A stretch of DNA of 64,000 nt. Origin: Maricaulis maris_C. Its GTDB lineage: Bacteria; Pseudomonadota; Alphaproteobacteria; Caulobacterales; Maricaulaceae. Below are positions 54,318 to 63,257 of this stretch, piece by piece. The DNA lies in NCBI RefSeq assembly GCF_049116555.1, contig NZ_JAGDYT010000006.1, forward strand, positions 372,001-436,000. The letters run 5' to 3'. The stretch's first letter is position 1, and each line of letters opens with the position of its first letter. The notes beneath the pieces were generated by a model, which saw only the letters and a program-made list of their open reading frames with translations, did not search any database and was not told the origin of the DNA. The translations under genes were made by a program, and so were the position numbers.

Positions 54318-55076
54318 ATGAGCGTCCTGCGTAACCTTGTCACCACATTCGCCTTGGCTGCGTCCCTGGCCTGGCCAGGACTGGCCCAGGCCCAGCTTGC
54401 CCACGGTGCCGGCGAGCTGCGCCCGACGGACCGGGTGACTGGGTCGCCGGACGCTGATCTTCTGATCATTGAATACGCTTCCTTCGCCTGCCCGCATTGC
54501 GCCTCCTTCCAGACCGATGTCTGGCCGATGATCGACAGCGAATTCGTCGAAACCGGCCTCATTCGGTATTCGATCCGGCCCATGCTGACCTCGCCGCCGC
54601 AACTCGCCGGTGCCGGCATCATCCTCAGCGAATGCATCCCGGAGGACCGCTATTTCGACGCGGTCGACCTGTTGTTCGCCGAACAGGCAACCATTTTCGA
54701 GGCCGCCCGGAGTGGCGGTGATCTTCTGGCTGTCTACAACCGGATCGCTGCCGCGACCGGCGGCTCGGCGGAAGGGCTGCTGGCCTGCCTCCAGGACCGG
54801 GCGGCCAATGACCGCGTCACCGCATACGCCATTGCGGCAGCTGAGGACGGCATTCGATCCACGCCGAGCTTCATCATCAATGGGGATTTGCTCGCCATTG
54901 GCCATGAAGGCGAGGAAAGCGGGACCCACAATCACGCCATGGCCGGCCCGACCATCTTCCTGCATGGCGGCGAACCGCTTCTGATCAATGGAGAAACGGT
55001 CCCCGGTCGTTTGGACGAAGACTCTTTCCGCCGAATCATTCTTCACTTCCTCGATGTGACCGATTCGGCAGACTAG
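54318..55076 (+). CDS. DsbA-family thioredoxin-fold protein
   Basis: A 252-residue periplasmic protein with a Sec signal peptide (ending AQA near residue 26). Active site CPHC (Cys58, Cys61) and the cis-Pro loop IRSTPSFIING. It is paralogous to the preceding lipoprotein (IIEYASFACPHCASFQ versus MIEYASVACGHCATFH). Tandem DsbA-type genes before smc are a common alphaproteobacterial arrangement. Their difference in anchoring and in the XX residues suggests different partners. Confidence 0.92.
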   Translation: MSVLRNLVTTFALAASLAWPGLAQAQLAHGAGELRPTDRVTGSPDADLLIIEYASFACPHCASFQTDVWPMIDSEFVETGLIRYSIRPMLTSPPQLAGAGIILSECIPEDRYFDAVDLLFAEQATIFEAARSGGDLLAVYNRIAAATGGSAEGLLACLQDRAANDRVTAYAIAAAEDGIRSTPSFIINGDLLAIGHEGEESGTHNHAMAGPTIFLHGGEPLLINGETVPGRLDEDSFRRIILHFLDVTDSAD

Positions 55077-55158
55077 GCAGGCATTCTGAACAGTCCGGCT
55101 TCACGCCACCGCCGCAATTGGATGTCAAACTGGGTATTCGCGGCGCAAGGGAGACCGG

Positions 55159-58100
55159 GTGAAGTTCACACAGCTCAGGCTGGCCGGATTCAAGTCATTC
55201 GTCGAACCGACGGAATTACGAATTGATCCGGGCCTTACAGGCGTGATCGGACCCAACGGTTGCGGCAAGTCGAATCTGCTTGAAGCCCTGCGCTGGGTGA
55301 TGGGCGCGACCTCTGCCAAATCGTTGCGCGGTGACGGCATGGAAGACGTGATCTTCTCCGGCACCGATGCCCGCCCTTCCCGCAATTTCGCCGAAGTCGT
55401 GCTCTCGGTCGACAATGCCGACAAGCTCGCCCCGGCCCGTTTCAACGACGCCGACACGCTCGACGTCACCCGCCGCATCACGCGAGGCGCCGGCTCGGCT
55501 TACAAGATCAATGGCGAGGAAGTGCGGGCCAAGGATGTCCAGCTTCTCTTCATGGATGCCGGTACGGGCGCCAATTCGCCTGCCCTCGTCCGCCAGGGCC
55601 AGATTTCCGAACTGATCGCCTCCAAACCGCAAAACCGCCGGCGCGTCCTGGAAGAGGCCGCAGGCGTGTCCGGTCTGCGCGCGCGCCGCCACGAGGCCGA
55701 GCTGCGCCTGAAGGGCGCCGAGACCAATCTCGACCGGTTGCAGGAAGTGATCGACGAGATCACAGCCCGTCATGGCTCGCTTCAGCGCCAGGCCCGGCAG
55801 GCTTCGCGCTATCGCAAGCTGTCCGCCTCAATCCGCTCGCTGGAAGCGGCCGTCTGGCTCAATCGCTGGCGGGAGGCCGCCAGCGCCGTGGAAACCGCCG
55901 AGGCCAGCCTGGCCGACAAACAGACTGCCACCGAGGACGCCTCGCTCGCCGCGGCCGAAGCGCGAACCCGGGCCGAAGTCCTTGCCGCCTCGCGCGAACC
56001 GGCACGTCAGGCCGAGGCCGAAGCGGCGGCCGCCCTGCGTTTGCTGGAGCGCGAGCGTGACCGCCTGCAGCGCGACGCGGAAGAGGTGCAGCGCTCCATT
56101 CACGGACTGGAACGCCGCCTCGACGATCTGGCCAATGCCACGCGGCGGGAAACCGATATTGCCGAAGACGCCCGTGCCAGCCGGGCCGAGGCGGAAAACC
56201 AGATTGCCCGCCTCGACGAGGAAACCAGCCGCGAACAGGCGTCGCTGGACAGCGCGGAAGCGGCCTCGCACGAAGCCGAAACCGCCCGCCAGGCCGCCGA
56301 GGAAGAGCTTGATCGCCGCGCCGCCGAGGCGGCTGACAAGCGGGCCTCGATCGAAACGGCCCGGCGCGATCTAAGCCGTCATGAATCCCGCCTCGCGCAG
56401 ATTGATCGCGAAATTGAATCGGCGCGGTCCGAGTTCGACCGGGTCCGCAAGTCCACCGCCCTTTCGGATCTGGAACGAGCCGAGACAGACGCCGGCAGCG
56501 CAGAAACCGCTCTTCTCGAGGCGCGAGCCGTGCTCGAGACCGCTGAGACCGCCCGTCAATCGGCCGCCCAGGCGCTCGAGACCGCCGCCGATACCTGGCG
56601 CGAAGCCGCCGGCCAACGCGAAACACTGGAGCGCGAAACGCGGGCGCTGGAGCGCCTGCTCGCCGGGTCCCAGGCCGAGACGCTCTCCCCCGCCATCGAG
56701 GCTGTCCGGGCCCGCCCGGGCTATGAACACGCCCTCGCCGCGGCGCTGGGGGATGATCTGGAGGCCTCGCTCGATGCCAGCGCCTCACGGCACTGGGCCG
56801 AGACGGGCTGCCATGCCGACAGCCTGCCCGGCGGCTGTGTTCCTCTCTCCGACCACGTCCAGGCCCCACCGGCACTGAAAGCCCGGCTTGATGCCGTGGG
56901 CGTGATCAAGTCGGAGAAGGCTGCCAATGCGGCCATCAAGCTCAAACCGGGTCAGCGCCTGGTCACCCGCGAAGGTGATCTTTGGCGCTGGGATGGTCTG
57001 GTCGCGCGCGCGGACGCGCCGTCAGCCGCGGTCGCGCGGCTGGAACAGAAAAACCGCCTCGACGCCATCCGGGCCGAGCTGGATGAGAGTGCCACCGCCC
57101 ACGACCAGGCGCGTGAGGCTGAAGCCTCGGCTCGCGAAACCGCCCGCACGACCCGGGAAGCGGAAGCCGAGGCCCGCGCCAGGATCGGCCCGGCCGAGCG
57201 CCAGTCGCGCCACACCCTCGCGCGGATATCCGATCTGCGCGAACATGCGGCCAAGGACGCCGCCCGCGCCACGGCTCTGGAAGAACGTCTCGACCGGCTG
57301 ACCGCCGAACAGGCGGAAAACCGGGCCGCAATAGACCAGGCCCGGGCCGTGCTGGTCGAGGCGGAGACAGCCGAAGGCGATACCGACGCCCTCGACGCCG
57401 CGCGCGAAACCGCCGACGGGGCGCGCCGTGCTGCTGCCGATGCCCGCGCCGCACTGGAGAGCGTCAAGCGCGAACGCGAACAACGCCGTCAGCGCCGTAT
57501 GGGCTTCAAGCGTGATCATGATGCCTGGGCGGAACGCTGCAAGTCGGCCGAGGCGCGCCTGGAAGAAATCGCCACCGAGCGCACCGGCGCTGAAGAACGC
57601 CTCGAGACCGCCCGCGCCCGCCCCGAAGTGATCGAGGATCAGCTCTTCGAACTGGCCGGCAAGCTGCGCAAGGCGGAAGCGACCGCCGAGGACGCCCGCC
57701 AGGCAGCCTCCGCCAATGAGGGCGAAGTGAAGCAGGCCGACAGCGCCGCCCGCCAGGCGGAAGCTGCGGCCTCGGCCACCCGCGAAGGTCGCGCCGCCGC
57801 CGAAGCGACGCTCACTGCCGCCCGCGACCGCCTCGCCGAGACCACGGACAGACTGCAGGACGCGACCGGCGAAGCGCCGGGTACGCTCAGCACGCGATTT
57901 GACGAGGACGAAATGTCCGAGCTCACACCGTCGGAGCTGGAACGTCGCCTGGACGAGGCCCGCCAGTCCCGTGAACGCCTGGGCGCGGTCAATCTTCGCG
58001 CCGATGACGAGGCCGAGGAATTGTCCGCCAAGATCGAGGAGATGACGCGTGAGCGCGATGATCTCATCGAAGCGATCGCGCGTCTGCGCAAGGCGGTGGA

Positions 58101-58605
58101 GGAATTGTCCCGCGAGGGTCGGGCCCGGTTGCTGGAAGCCTTCGACATCGTCAATAACCACTTCCAGACGCTGTTCGAGACCCTGTTCGAAGGGGGGCAT
58201 GCCGAGCTGCGCCTGACCGAGCATGACGATCCGCTGGAAGCCGGTCTGGAAATCTTCGCCTGCCCGCCGGGCAAGCGGCTGGACAATATGGCTCTCATGT
58301 CCGGCGGTGAGCAGGCCCTGACCGCCTCGGCCCTGATTTTCGCGGTCTTCCTGTCAAATCCGGCACCGGTCTGTGTCCTCGACGAGGTCGATGCGCCGCT
58401 GGATGACGCCAATGTCGATCGCTATTGCCGGATGCTGACAGAAATGCGCCGCCTGACGGAGACGCGTTTCCTGGTCATCACGCACAACGCCCTGACCATG
58501 TCGCGCATGGACCGGCTCTACGGGGTCACCATGGCCGAACGGGGCGTTTCCCAGCTGGTCTCGGTCGACCTGGTGAGCGCGGAACAGCTTGTCGCCGCCG
58601 AGTAG
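55159..58605 (+). CDS. smc: Chromosome segregation protein SMC
   Basis: An 1148-residue ATPase of the SMC-ScpAB condensin complex. N-terminal Walker A is GPNGCGKSN (about 32-40). Long Ala/Glu/Arg coiled coils (about 170-490 and 660-1000) flank a hinge at about 500-650. C-terminal signature LMSGGEQALTASAL and Walker B VCVLDEVDAPLDD are present. It begins at GTG 55159 and is of normal length. The ScpAB genes are not in the window. Confidence 0.97.
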   Translation: MKFTQLRLAGFKSFVEPTELRIDPGLTGVIGPNGCGKSNLLEALRWVMGATSAKSLRGDGMEDVIFSGTDARPSRNFAEVVLSVDNADKLAPARFNDADTLDVTRRITRGAGSAYKINGEEVRAKDVQLLFMDAGTGANSPALVRQGQISELIASKPQNRRRVLEEAAGVSGLRARRHEAELRLKGAETNLDRLQEVIDEITARHGSLQRQARQASRYRKLSASIRSLEAAVWLNRWREAASAVETAEASLADKQTATEDASLAAAEARTRAEVLAASREPARQAEAEAAAALRLLERERDRLQRDAEEVQRSIHGLERRLDDLANATRRETDIAEDARASRAEAENQIARLDEETSREQASLDSAEAASHEAETARQAAEEELDRRAAEAADKRASIETARRDLSRHESRLAQIDREIESARSEFDRVRKSTALSDLERAETDAGSAETALLEARAVLETAETARQSAAQALETAADTWREAAGQRETLERETRALERLLAGSQAETLSPAIEAVRARPGYEHALAAALGDDLEASLDASASRHWAETGCHADSLPGGCVPLSDHVQAPPALKARLDAVGVIKSEKAANAAIKLKPGQRLVTREGDLWRWDGLVARADAPSAAVARLEQKNRLDAIRAELDESATAHDQAREAEASARETARTTREAEAEARARIGPAERQSRHTLARISDLREHAAKDAARATALEERLDRLTAEQAENRAAIDQARAVLVEAETAEGDTDALDAARETADGARRAAADARAALESVKREREQRRQRRMGFKRDHDAWAERCKSAEARLEEIATERTGAEERLETARARPEVIEDQLFELAGKLRKAEATAEDARQAASANEGEVKQADSAARQAEAAASATREGRAAAEATLTAARDRLAETTDRLQDATGEAPGTLSTRFDEDEMSELTPSELERRLDEARQSRERLGAVNLRADDEAEELSAKIEEMTRERDDLIEAIARLRKAVEELSREGRARLLEAFDIVNNHFQTLFETLFEGGHAELRLTEHDDPLEAGLEIFACPPGKRLDNMALMSGGEQALTASALIFAVFLSNPAPVCVLDEVDAPLDDANVDRYCRMLTEMRRLTETRFLVITHNALTMSRMDRLYGVTMAERGVSQLVSVDLVSAEQLVAAE

Positions 58606-58652
58606 CAAATACGATCAATTATATCAGCAACTTACCAAGCGCGCAGGCTTGC

Positions 58653-58681
58653 TTGACTTGCCGCAGGGCCGTGGATAGTGT
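58653..58681 (+). promoter_or_regulatory. Candidate promoter of the ATP synthase Fo operon
   Basis: TTGACT (-35-like) and TAGTGT (-10-like) are separated by 17 bp and lie about 50 bp upstream of the atpI start, in the 123 bp gap after smc. The match is moderate and no transcription start is known. Confidence 0.35.
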
Positions 58682-58728
58682 GCGCGCGCCTGTGGGGGGC
58701 TCTTCTTCCGCAGGCAGACCGGTCCAAC

Positions 58729-59055
58729 ATGTCAGGCGAAGACGACAACCCGCGCACCCATTCCCGAGCCGATCTGGACGAGCTGCAGCAGCGCATTGAT
58801 GCGAAGCGCAGCAAGCACCAAGAACCGGCCGGAAAACCACCCAGCTCTGCTTGGTCACTGGGAATGCGTTACGGGTCAGAATTCTTCGGCGGCGTGCTGG
58901 TTGGCGGTGTGCTGGGCTTCGGGCTCGACCTCATCGCCGGAATCAGTCCTTTCGGTCTGATCATCGGTACGATGCTGGGTTTCGCGGCAGGCACTCTTAA
59001 TGTGGTGCGCGCCGCACGCGAGATAAGTTCGGAGTCCGACGGCGATAACGCCTGA
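58729..59055 (+). CDS. atpI: ATP synthase protein I
   Basis: A 108-residue membrane protein with two helices (GSEFFGGVLVGGVLGFGLDLI region and FGLIIGTMLGFAAG), the AtpI pattern. AtpI helps assemble the c-ring and is not part of the finished enzyme. It is first of the Fo operon and 53 bp ahead of atpB. The ATG at 58729 is chosen; the longer frame upstream overlaps the promoter. Confidence 0.9.
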   Translation: MSGEDDNPRTHSRADLDELQQRIDAKRSKHQEPAGKPPSSAWSLGMRYGSEFFGGVLVGGVLGFGLDLIAGISPFGLIIGTMLGFAAGTLNVVRAAREISSESDGDNA

Positions 59056-59108
59056 CGATTTCACGGGTTCAAGACGGCGCAAGCCGCAAGACATGAAAGA
59101 GGCCGGGC

Positions 59109-59903
59109 GTGGCAGACACCAACCCGATCAAGCAGTTTGAAGTCCACGAGGTTTTCCCCTTCGAGGCCTTTGGTCTGAATCTGGCTTTCACCAATTCCAG
59201 CTATTTCATGATGCTGACGGCGGTCCTGACCATCGGACTGTTCACCATCGCCATGTCGAGCCGGGCCCTGGTGCCGAACCGCGCCCAGTCGGTGGCCGAG
59301 ATCATTTACGGCTTTGTCGCCGACATGGTCAGGTCGTCCGCCGGTCAGGAAGGCCTGCGCTTCTTCCCCTTCGTGTTCACGCTCTTCATCTTCATCCTGG
59401 TCGCCAACATGCTCGGCATGTTCCCGTATTTCCCGGCGCCGGGTGCCCACTCCTTCACCGTGACCAGCCACCTGATCGTGACGGTTGCGATGGCCCTGCT
59501 GGTCTGGCTGACCGTCGTTGTGTACGGCGTCTATAAGAATGGTGCCAAATTCCTGCGCCTCTTCGTCCCGTCCGGCGTGCCCTGGCCGCTGCTTTTCATC
59601 GTGACGCCGATCGAGATCATTTCCTTCATCTCGCGCCCGATCAGCCATTCCGTGCGTCTGTTCGCCAACATGTTGGCCGGCCACATCCTGCTCAAAGTGT
59701 TCGCCGGCTTCGTCGTCGGGCTCGCTGCCTGGACCGTCGGCATGGAATGGGGTCCGATCCCGGGCTACATCTTCGGCATCGCGCCGTTCGCGATGACGCT
59801 CGGCCTGACCGCTCTCGAATTCCTGGTCGCCTTCCTGCAAGCCTATGTGTTTGCGGTGCTGACCTGCATCTATCTCAACGACGCCCTGCATCCGGGTCAC
59901 TGA
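59109..59903 (+). CDS. atpB: ATP synthase Fo subunit a
   Basis: A 264-residue inner-membrane subunit forming the proton half-channels. The essential arginine is in SHSVRLFANMLAGH, and FVAFLQAY-type C-terminal helix LEFLVAFLQAYVFAVLT is present. It starts at GTG 59109. In alphaproteobacteria the Fo operon (I, a, c, b', b) is separate from the F1 operon, as here. Confidence 0.97.
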   Translation: MADTNPIKQFEVHEVFPFEAFGLNLAFTNSSYFMMLTAVLTIGLFTIAMSSRALVPNRAQSVAEIIYGFVADMVRSSAGQEGLRFFPFVFTLFIFILVANMLGMFPYFPAPGAHSFTVTSHLIVTVAMALLVWLTVVVYGVYKNGAKFLRLFVPSGVPWPLLFIVTPIEIISFISRPISHSVRLFANMLAGHILLKVFAGFVVGLAAWTVGMEWGPIPGYIFGIAPFAMTLGLTALEFLVAFLQAYVFAVLTCIYLNDALHPGH

Positions 59904-59961
59904 TCCGCAGGCGTCACAAACCGCAACAACCTGATACAGCCCCCTCAAAGGAGTTTTTGAT

Positions 59962-60186
59962 ATGGAAGAAATGGGCAAATACATCGGTGCTGGCCTCGCT
60001 TGCCTCGGCATGCTCGGCGCTGCTGTCGGCGTGGGTAACATCTTCGGTTCCTTCCTGCAGGGTGCCATGCGCAATCCGTCGGCTGCCCAGTCGCAGTTCG
60101 GCAACCTGATCTTCGGCTTCGCCGTGACGGAAGCTCTGGGCATCTTCTCGCTGCTCATTGCCCTGCTGCTGCTGTTCGCCGTCTGA
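59962..60186 (+). CDS. atpE: ATP synthase Fo subunit c
   Basis: A 74-residue two-helix proteolipid of the rotor ring. The polar loop MRNPSA and the second helix with the proton-carrying glutamate in FAVTEALGIF are visible. AAAGGAG precedes the ATG at 59962, the strongest ribosome site in the operon, in keeping with the many copies needed. A hairpin follows in the gap to atpF'. Confidence 0.97.
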   Translation: MEEMGKYIGAGLACLGMLGAAVGVGNIFGSFLQGAMRNPSAAQSQFGNLIFGFAVTEALGIFSLLIALLLLFAV

Positions 60187-60200
60187 TTATTCAGGAAGGT

Positions 60201-60222
60201 GGCCGCATCACCGGATGCGGCC
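60201..60222 (+). terminator. Intercistronic hairpin after atpE
   Basis: GGCCGCAT and ATGCGGCC form a perfect 8 bp stem with a 6-base loop, followed by CCTCTCCTTTT. It may act as a partial terminator or protect the atpE 3' end, so that subunit c exceeds the b subunits. Confidence 0.5.
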
Positions 60223-60263
60223 CCTCTCCTTTTGCTCCACCTGATTAGAGGAGCCGGCGTCCC

Positions 60264-60833
60264 ATGACGCACGCACCGCATTCAGAAGTGGCCCAACACG
60301 TCGCCGACGCTGCTGCCGACCATGCAGATTCGGGTGTGTTCCCGCCCTTCGACCCGACCTATTTCGCGTCGCAGCTCTTCTGGCTGACGATCTTCTTCGT
60401 GATTTTGTACGTCGCGCTGGATCGTTTCATTCTGCCGAAGATCAAGACGACGATCGAAGACCGCCGCGATCGTATCGCGGACGATCTGGACGCTGCCGCC
60501 CAGGCCAAGGCTGATGCCGAAGCCGCCGGCGAAGCGTATGAGAAATCGCTCGCTGAAGCGCGTTCCAAGGCACATGTCATCGCGGCGGATACGCGCAAGG
60601 CGCTCGACGCCGAGATCGCCAAGGAAACCGCTGGCGTGGAAGCCGAGCTGGCAACCAAGCAGGAAACCGCGGAAGCGGCGATCCGCAAGGCCAAGGAAAA
60701 GGCATTTTCCGAAGTCCGCGGGATCGCGACCACGGCAACGTCTGCGGCTGTCACGGCACTTGCTGGCGTGGATGTCTCCGAGGCCGACGCCGGCAAGGCC
60801 GTCGACGGTCTGCTCAAGGCGAAGGAGGCCTAG
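60264..60833 (+). CDS. atpG: ATP synthase Fo subunit b'
   Basis: A 189-residue stator subunit. A Pro/His-rich start is followed by one membrane helix (LFWLTIFFVILYVALDRFIL) and a long charged coiled coil. b' occurs with b in alphaproteobacteria and cyanobacteria, forming a heterodimeric stalk. It lies 3 bp before the b gene. Confidence 0.94.
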   Translation: MTHAPHSEVAQHVADAAADHADSGVFPPFDPTYFASQLFWLTIFFVILYVALDRFILPKIKTTIEDRRDRIADDLDAAAQAKADAEAAGEAYEKSLAEARSKAHVIAADTRKALDAEIAKETAGVEAELATKQETAEAAIRKAKEKAFSEVRGIATTATSAAVTALAGVDVSEADAGKAVDGLLKAKEA

Positions 60834-60836
60834 CCC

Positions 60837-61388
60837 ATGATGATCCGTGCTGAAGAAACCGGACACGGCGAAGAGCAGACCATCCTGGAATGGCTGGCTG
60901 CACAGCCGGGCGACCCGTCCTTCTTTGCCTTCCTGGCCCTGATCGTCTTCTTTGCCCTGCTTCTGCGCATGGGCGTCCACAAGACGATCGCCAAGACGCT
61001 GGATGACCGCGCCGATGCCATCTCCTCGGAGCTGGACGAGGCCAAACGCCTGCGTGAGGAAGCCGCTGAAATGCTGGCCTCCTATCAGCGCAAGCAGCGC
61101 GAGGCGGAAGCCGAAGCCGAGGCGATCATCACCCAGGCCAAGACTGAGGCGAAGTCGCTGAAAGCGGAAGCCCGCAAGGAAATGACCGAGCGTCTCGAAC
61201 GCCGCACGGCCATGGCCGAGCAGCGCATCGCCCAGGCCGAGGCCCAGGCCGCCGCGGAAGTCAAAGCCGCTGCTGCCGAGCTCGCTGCCCAGGCGGCTGA
61301 GGAGATCCTCAAGACGCAGTTGAAGAAGACTGATCTGAACAGGATCGTCGACGCCGACATCAAATCGGTTGGCGAACAGCTCAACTAG
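60837..61388 (+). CDS. atpF: ATP synthase Fo subunit b
   Basis: A 183-residue stator subunit. An N-terminal amphipathic part precedes the membrane helix (FFAFLALIVFFALLLRMGV), then a coiled coil rich in Ala, Glu and Lys (about 60-150) that contacts the delta subunit. It is last in the operon; a strong terminator follows. Confidence 0.95.
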   Translation: MMIRAEETGHGEEQTILEWLAAQPGDPSFFAFLALIVFFALLLRMGVHKTIAKTLDDRADAISSELDEAKRLREEAAEMLASYQRKQREAEAEAEAIITQAKTEAKSLKAEARKEMTERLERRTAMAEQRIAQAEAQAAAEVKAAAAELAAQAAEEILKTQLKKTDLNRIVDADIKSVGEQLN

Positions 61389-61414
61389 GCCGCTCCCGGC
61401 CCTGAGATGACAAC

Positions 61415-61445
61415 AAGCCCGCGGCGCAAGCTGCGGGCTTTTTTC
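61415..61445 (+). terminator. Terminator of the ATP synthase Fo operon
   Basis: AAGCCCGC and GCGGGCTT frame a GGCGCAAGCT loop, followed by a run of Ts, 27 bp after the atpF stop. This is the clearest Rho-independent terminator in the window. Confidence 0.85.
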
Positions 61446-61460
61446 TTGGCCGGTACCGCG

Positions 61461-61483
61461 TAATCGGACAAATATTGCCGATA
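61461..61483. promoter_or_regulatory. HipB-type operator 1
   Basis: TAATCGGACAAATATTGCCGATA, described in parts: an ATCGG...CCGAT imperfect palindrome. It is repeated with four changes at 61576-61598 over the hipB start. It lies just after the atp terminator, at the head of the hipBA control region. Confidence 0.6.
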
Positions 61484-61544
61484 GTGGCAACTAAGGGAGA
61501 TAACCGGACTCATAATGCCTGTTTGACACTTCTCGAAACCGGTT

Positions 61545-61559
61545 GTATTTGTCCGTTTA
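61545..61559. promoter_or_regulatory. HipB-type operator half-site (inverted)
   Basis: GTATTTGTCCGTTTA is the reverse complement of TAAACGGACAAATAC, close to the left half of operators 1 and 2 (TAATCGGACAAAT). Three related sites in 140 bp suggest cooperative repression of hipBA. Confidence 0.5.
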
Positions 61560-61575
61560 AATCGATTTTCGCAAG

Positions 61576-61598
61576 TAATCGGACCAATATGGCTGATA
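61576..61598. promoter_or_regulatory. HipB-type operator 2 overlapping the hipB start
   Basis: TAATCGGACCAATATGGCTGATA (in one site) includes the ATG of hipB at 61589. Binding here would block transcription or initiation directly, a usual mode of toxin-antitoxin autoregulation. Confidence 0.55.
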
Positions 61599-61948
61599 AT
61601 ACATCCAATGCGCTCAAGCCAATCGATGCACTGCTCGAACAATTGGGCACGCAAATCGAGCGCTACCGGATTGCCCGCCGTATCAAGCAGGAAGATCTCG
61701 CCCAACAGGCCGGCATCTCCAGCCGGACGCTGAGACGGCTTGAGACAGGCGGAAACGGGACGCTGGACACGGTCACCCGAGTGCTTCGGGCGCTCGGGAT
61801 CGAGGACCGGCTGCTCGCGCTGGTGCCGGATGCAACACTCAGCCCGCTCGATCCGCGGAGCGGAAAGAAACAAGCCCGCCAGCGTGTCCGCGACAGCGCA
61901 GCCGTGCCGGATCGCCCCTGGCAATGGGGTGATGAGGACGAGGCATGA
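61589..61948 (+). CDS. hipB: HipB-like antitoxin (XRE-family regulator)
   Basis: A 119-residue DNA-binding protein. A helix-turn-helix at about 20-75 reads RIARRIKQEDLAQQAGIS and SRTLRRLETGGNGTL. The basic C-terminal tail ends RPWQWGDEDEA. It overlaps hipA by 4 bp (ATGA). Repeated operator-like sites in its promoter, one covering its start, suggest autorepression. The ribosome site is weak (CGGACC), so translation may be low or leaderless. Confidence 0.85.
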   Translation: MADNTSNALKPIDALLEQLGTQIERYRIARRIKQEDLAQQAGISSRTLRRLETGGNGTLDTVTRVLRALGIEDRLLALVPDATLSPLDPRSGKKQARQRVRDSAAVPDRPWQWGDEDEA

Positions 61949-63249
61949 CCCGCGCCGATGTCATCCTGTGGGGCCGCCGGATCGGTGCCGTCCTGTGGGA
62001 TGATGGGCGTGACGTGGGGGCTTTCGAATACGTAGCGGAATTCACCCGGTCCGGGATCGAACCGGCTCCGCTCACCATGCCGCTTCAGCCCGGGGTTTTC
62101 CAATTTCCCGGCCTCCCCCGCGGCACCTTCAAGGGCCTGCCTGGCCTGCTGGCTGACAGCCTGCCGGACAAATTCGGCAATCTCCTGATCAATCGCTGGC
62201 TGGCCGAACAGGGCCGCGAACCCAGCAGCTTCAATCCAGTGGAACGGCTTTGCTATACCGGACGCCGGGGCATGGGCGCGCTGGAATTCGAGCCTGCGGC
62301 ACGCGCCGGTTCCGTGGGCACGGGCCGCGCCCTGGAAGTTGGCGGGCTGGTCGAGCTGGCCGACCGCATCGTCAAGGACCGCCTGGAATTGAAGGGGCGG
62401 CTCACCGGCGATGGTGACCATCTTGTGCTCGAGGACATATTGCGTGTCGGCACGTCTGCCGGCGGCGCGCGGGCCAAGGCCGTCCTGGCCTGGAATCCGG
62501 CCACCGGGGAATTTCGATCGGGTCAGCTCGACCTTGCGGCCGGCTTTGAGCCCTGGTTGCTGAAGTTCGACGGAGTCAGCGAGAATGCTGACAAGGAGAT
62601 TGCTGATCCCCTCGGCTATGGCCGGTTGGAATATGCCTGTCACCTGCTGGCGCGCGAGGCCGGGGTCACCATGGCCGAGTGCCGGCTGCACGAGGAAGGC
62701 GGCCGTGCGCACTTCATGACCCGCCGCTTCGACCGCACGCCAACCGGCGGCAAGCTGCACATGCAGACGCTGAGCGCGATGCGCCATTTCGATTTCAACC
62801 AGTCGCGCGCTTACAGCTATGAGCAGGCCATCGAGACCATCCGCATGCTCGGCCTCGACCATCAGGCGCGCGAGGAGATGGTACGGCGCGCCCTGCTCAA
62901 CATTGTCATCCGCAACCAGGACGACCATGTGAAGAACATCGCCTTCCTGATGGACAGGGCGGGGCGCTGGTCGCTCGCTCCGGCCTATGACGTGGTCCAT
63001 GCCTACAACCCGTCCGGCCCCTGGACCTCGCAGCACCAGATGTCCCTGGCAGGCAAGACGGACGGGTTTGCACTGGAAGACTTGATCCGCTTCGGACGCT
63101 TCGTCGACATCAAGCCGGCGCGCCTCCAGGCGATGCTGGACGAGATCCTTGCGGCGGCCGGGAATTGGTCGAAACATGTGGAGGCAGCGGGCGTGCCGGA
63201 CACGCTCGCCCGGCAAGCGCGATCGAGTTTCCGGACTGACTGGACCTAG
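61945..63249 (+). CDS. hipA: HipA-family serine/threonine kinase toxin
   Basis: A 434-residue kinase with an N-terminal subdomain (PGLPRGTFKGLPGLLADSLP region) and catalytic domain. The ATP-loop region is TSAGGARAKAVLAWN, the autophosphorylation-type strand ends WLLKFDG, and the catalytic loop NIVIRNQDDHVKNIAF and metal-binding LAPAYDVVHA follow. HipA of E. coli phosphorylates glutamyl-tRNA synthetase and causes persistence; Caulobacter homologues target other synthetases. It is coupled to hipB by a 4 bp overlap. Confidence 0.92.
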   Translation: MTRADVILWGRRIGAVLWDDGRDVGAFEYVAEFTRSGIEPAPLTMPLQPGVFQFPGLPRGTFKGLPGLLADSLPDKFGNLLINRWLAEQGREPSSFNPVERLCYTGRRGMGALEFEPAARAGSVGTGRALEVGGLVELADRIVKDRLELKGRLTGDGDHLVLEDILRVGTSAGGARAKAVLAWNPATGEFRSGQLDLAAGFEPWLLKFDGVSENADKEIADPLGYGRLEYACHLLAREAGVTMAECRLHEEGGRAHFMTRRFDRTPTGGKLHMQTLSAMRHFDFNQSRAYSYEQAIETIRMLGLDHQAREEMVRRALLNIVIRNQDDHVKNIAFLMDRAGRWSLAPAYDVVHAYNPSGPWTSQHQMSLAGKTDGFALEDLIRFGRFVDIKPARLQAMLDEILAAAGNWSKHVEAAGVPDTLARQARSSFRTDWT

Positions 63250-63257
63250 GATTACGG

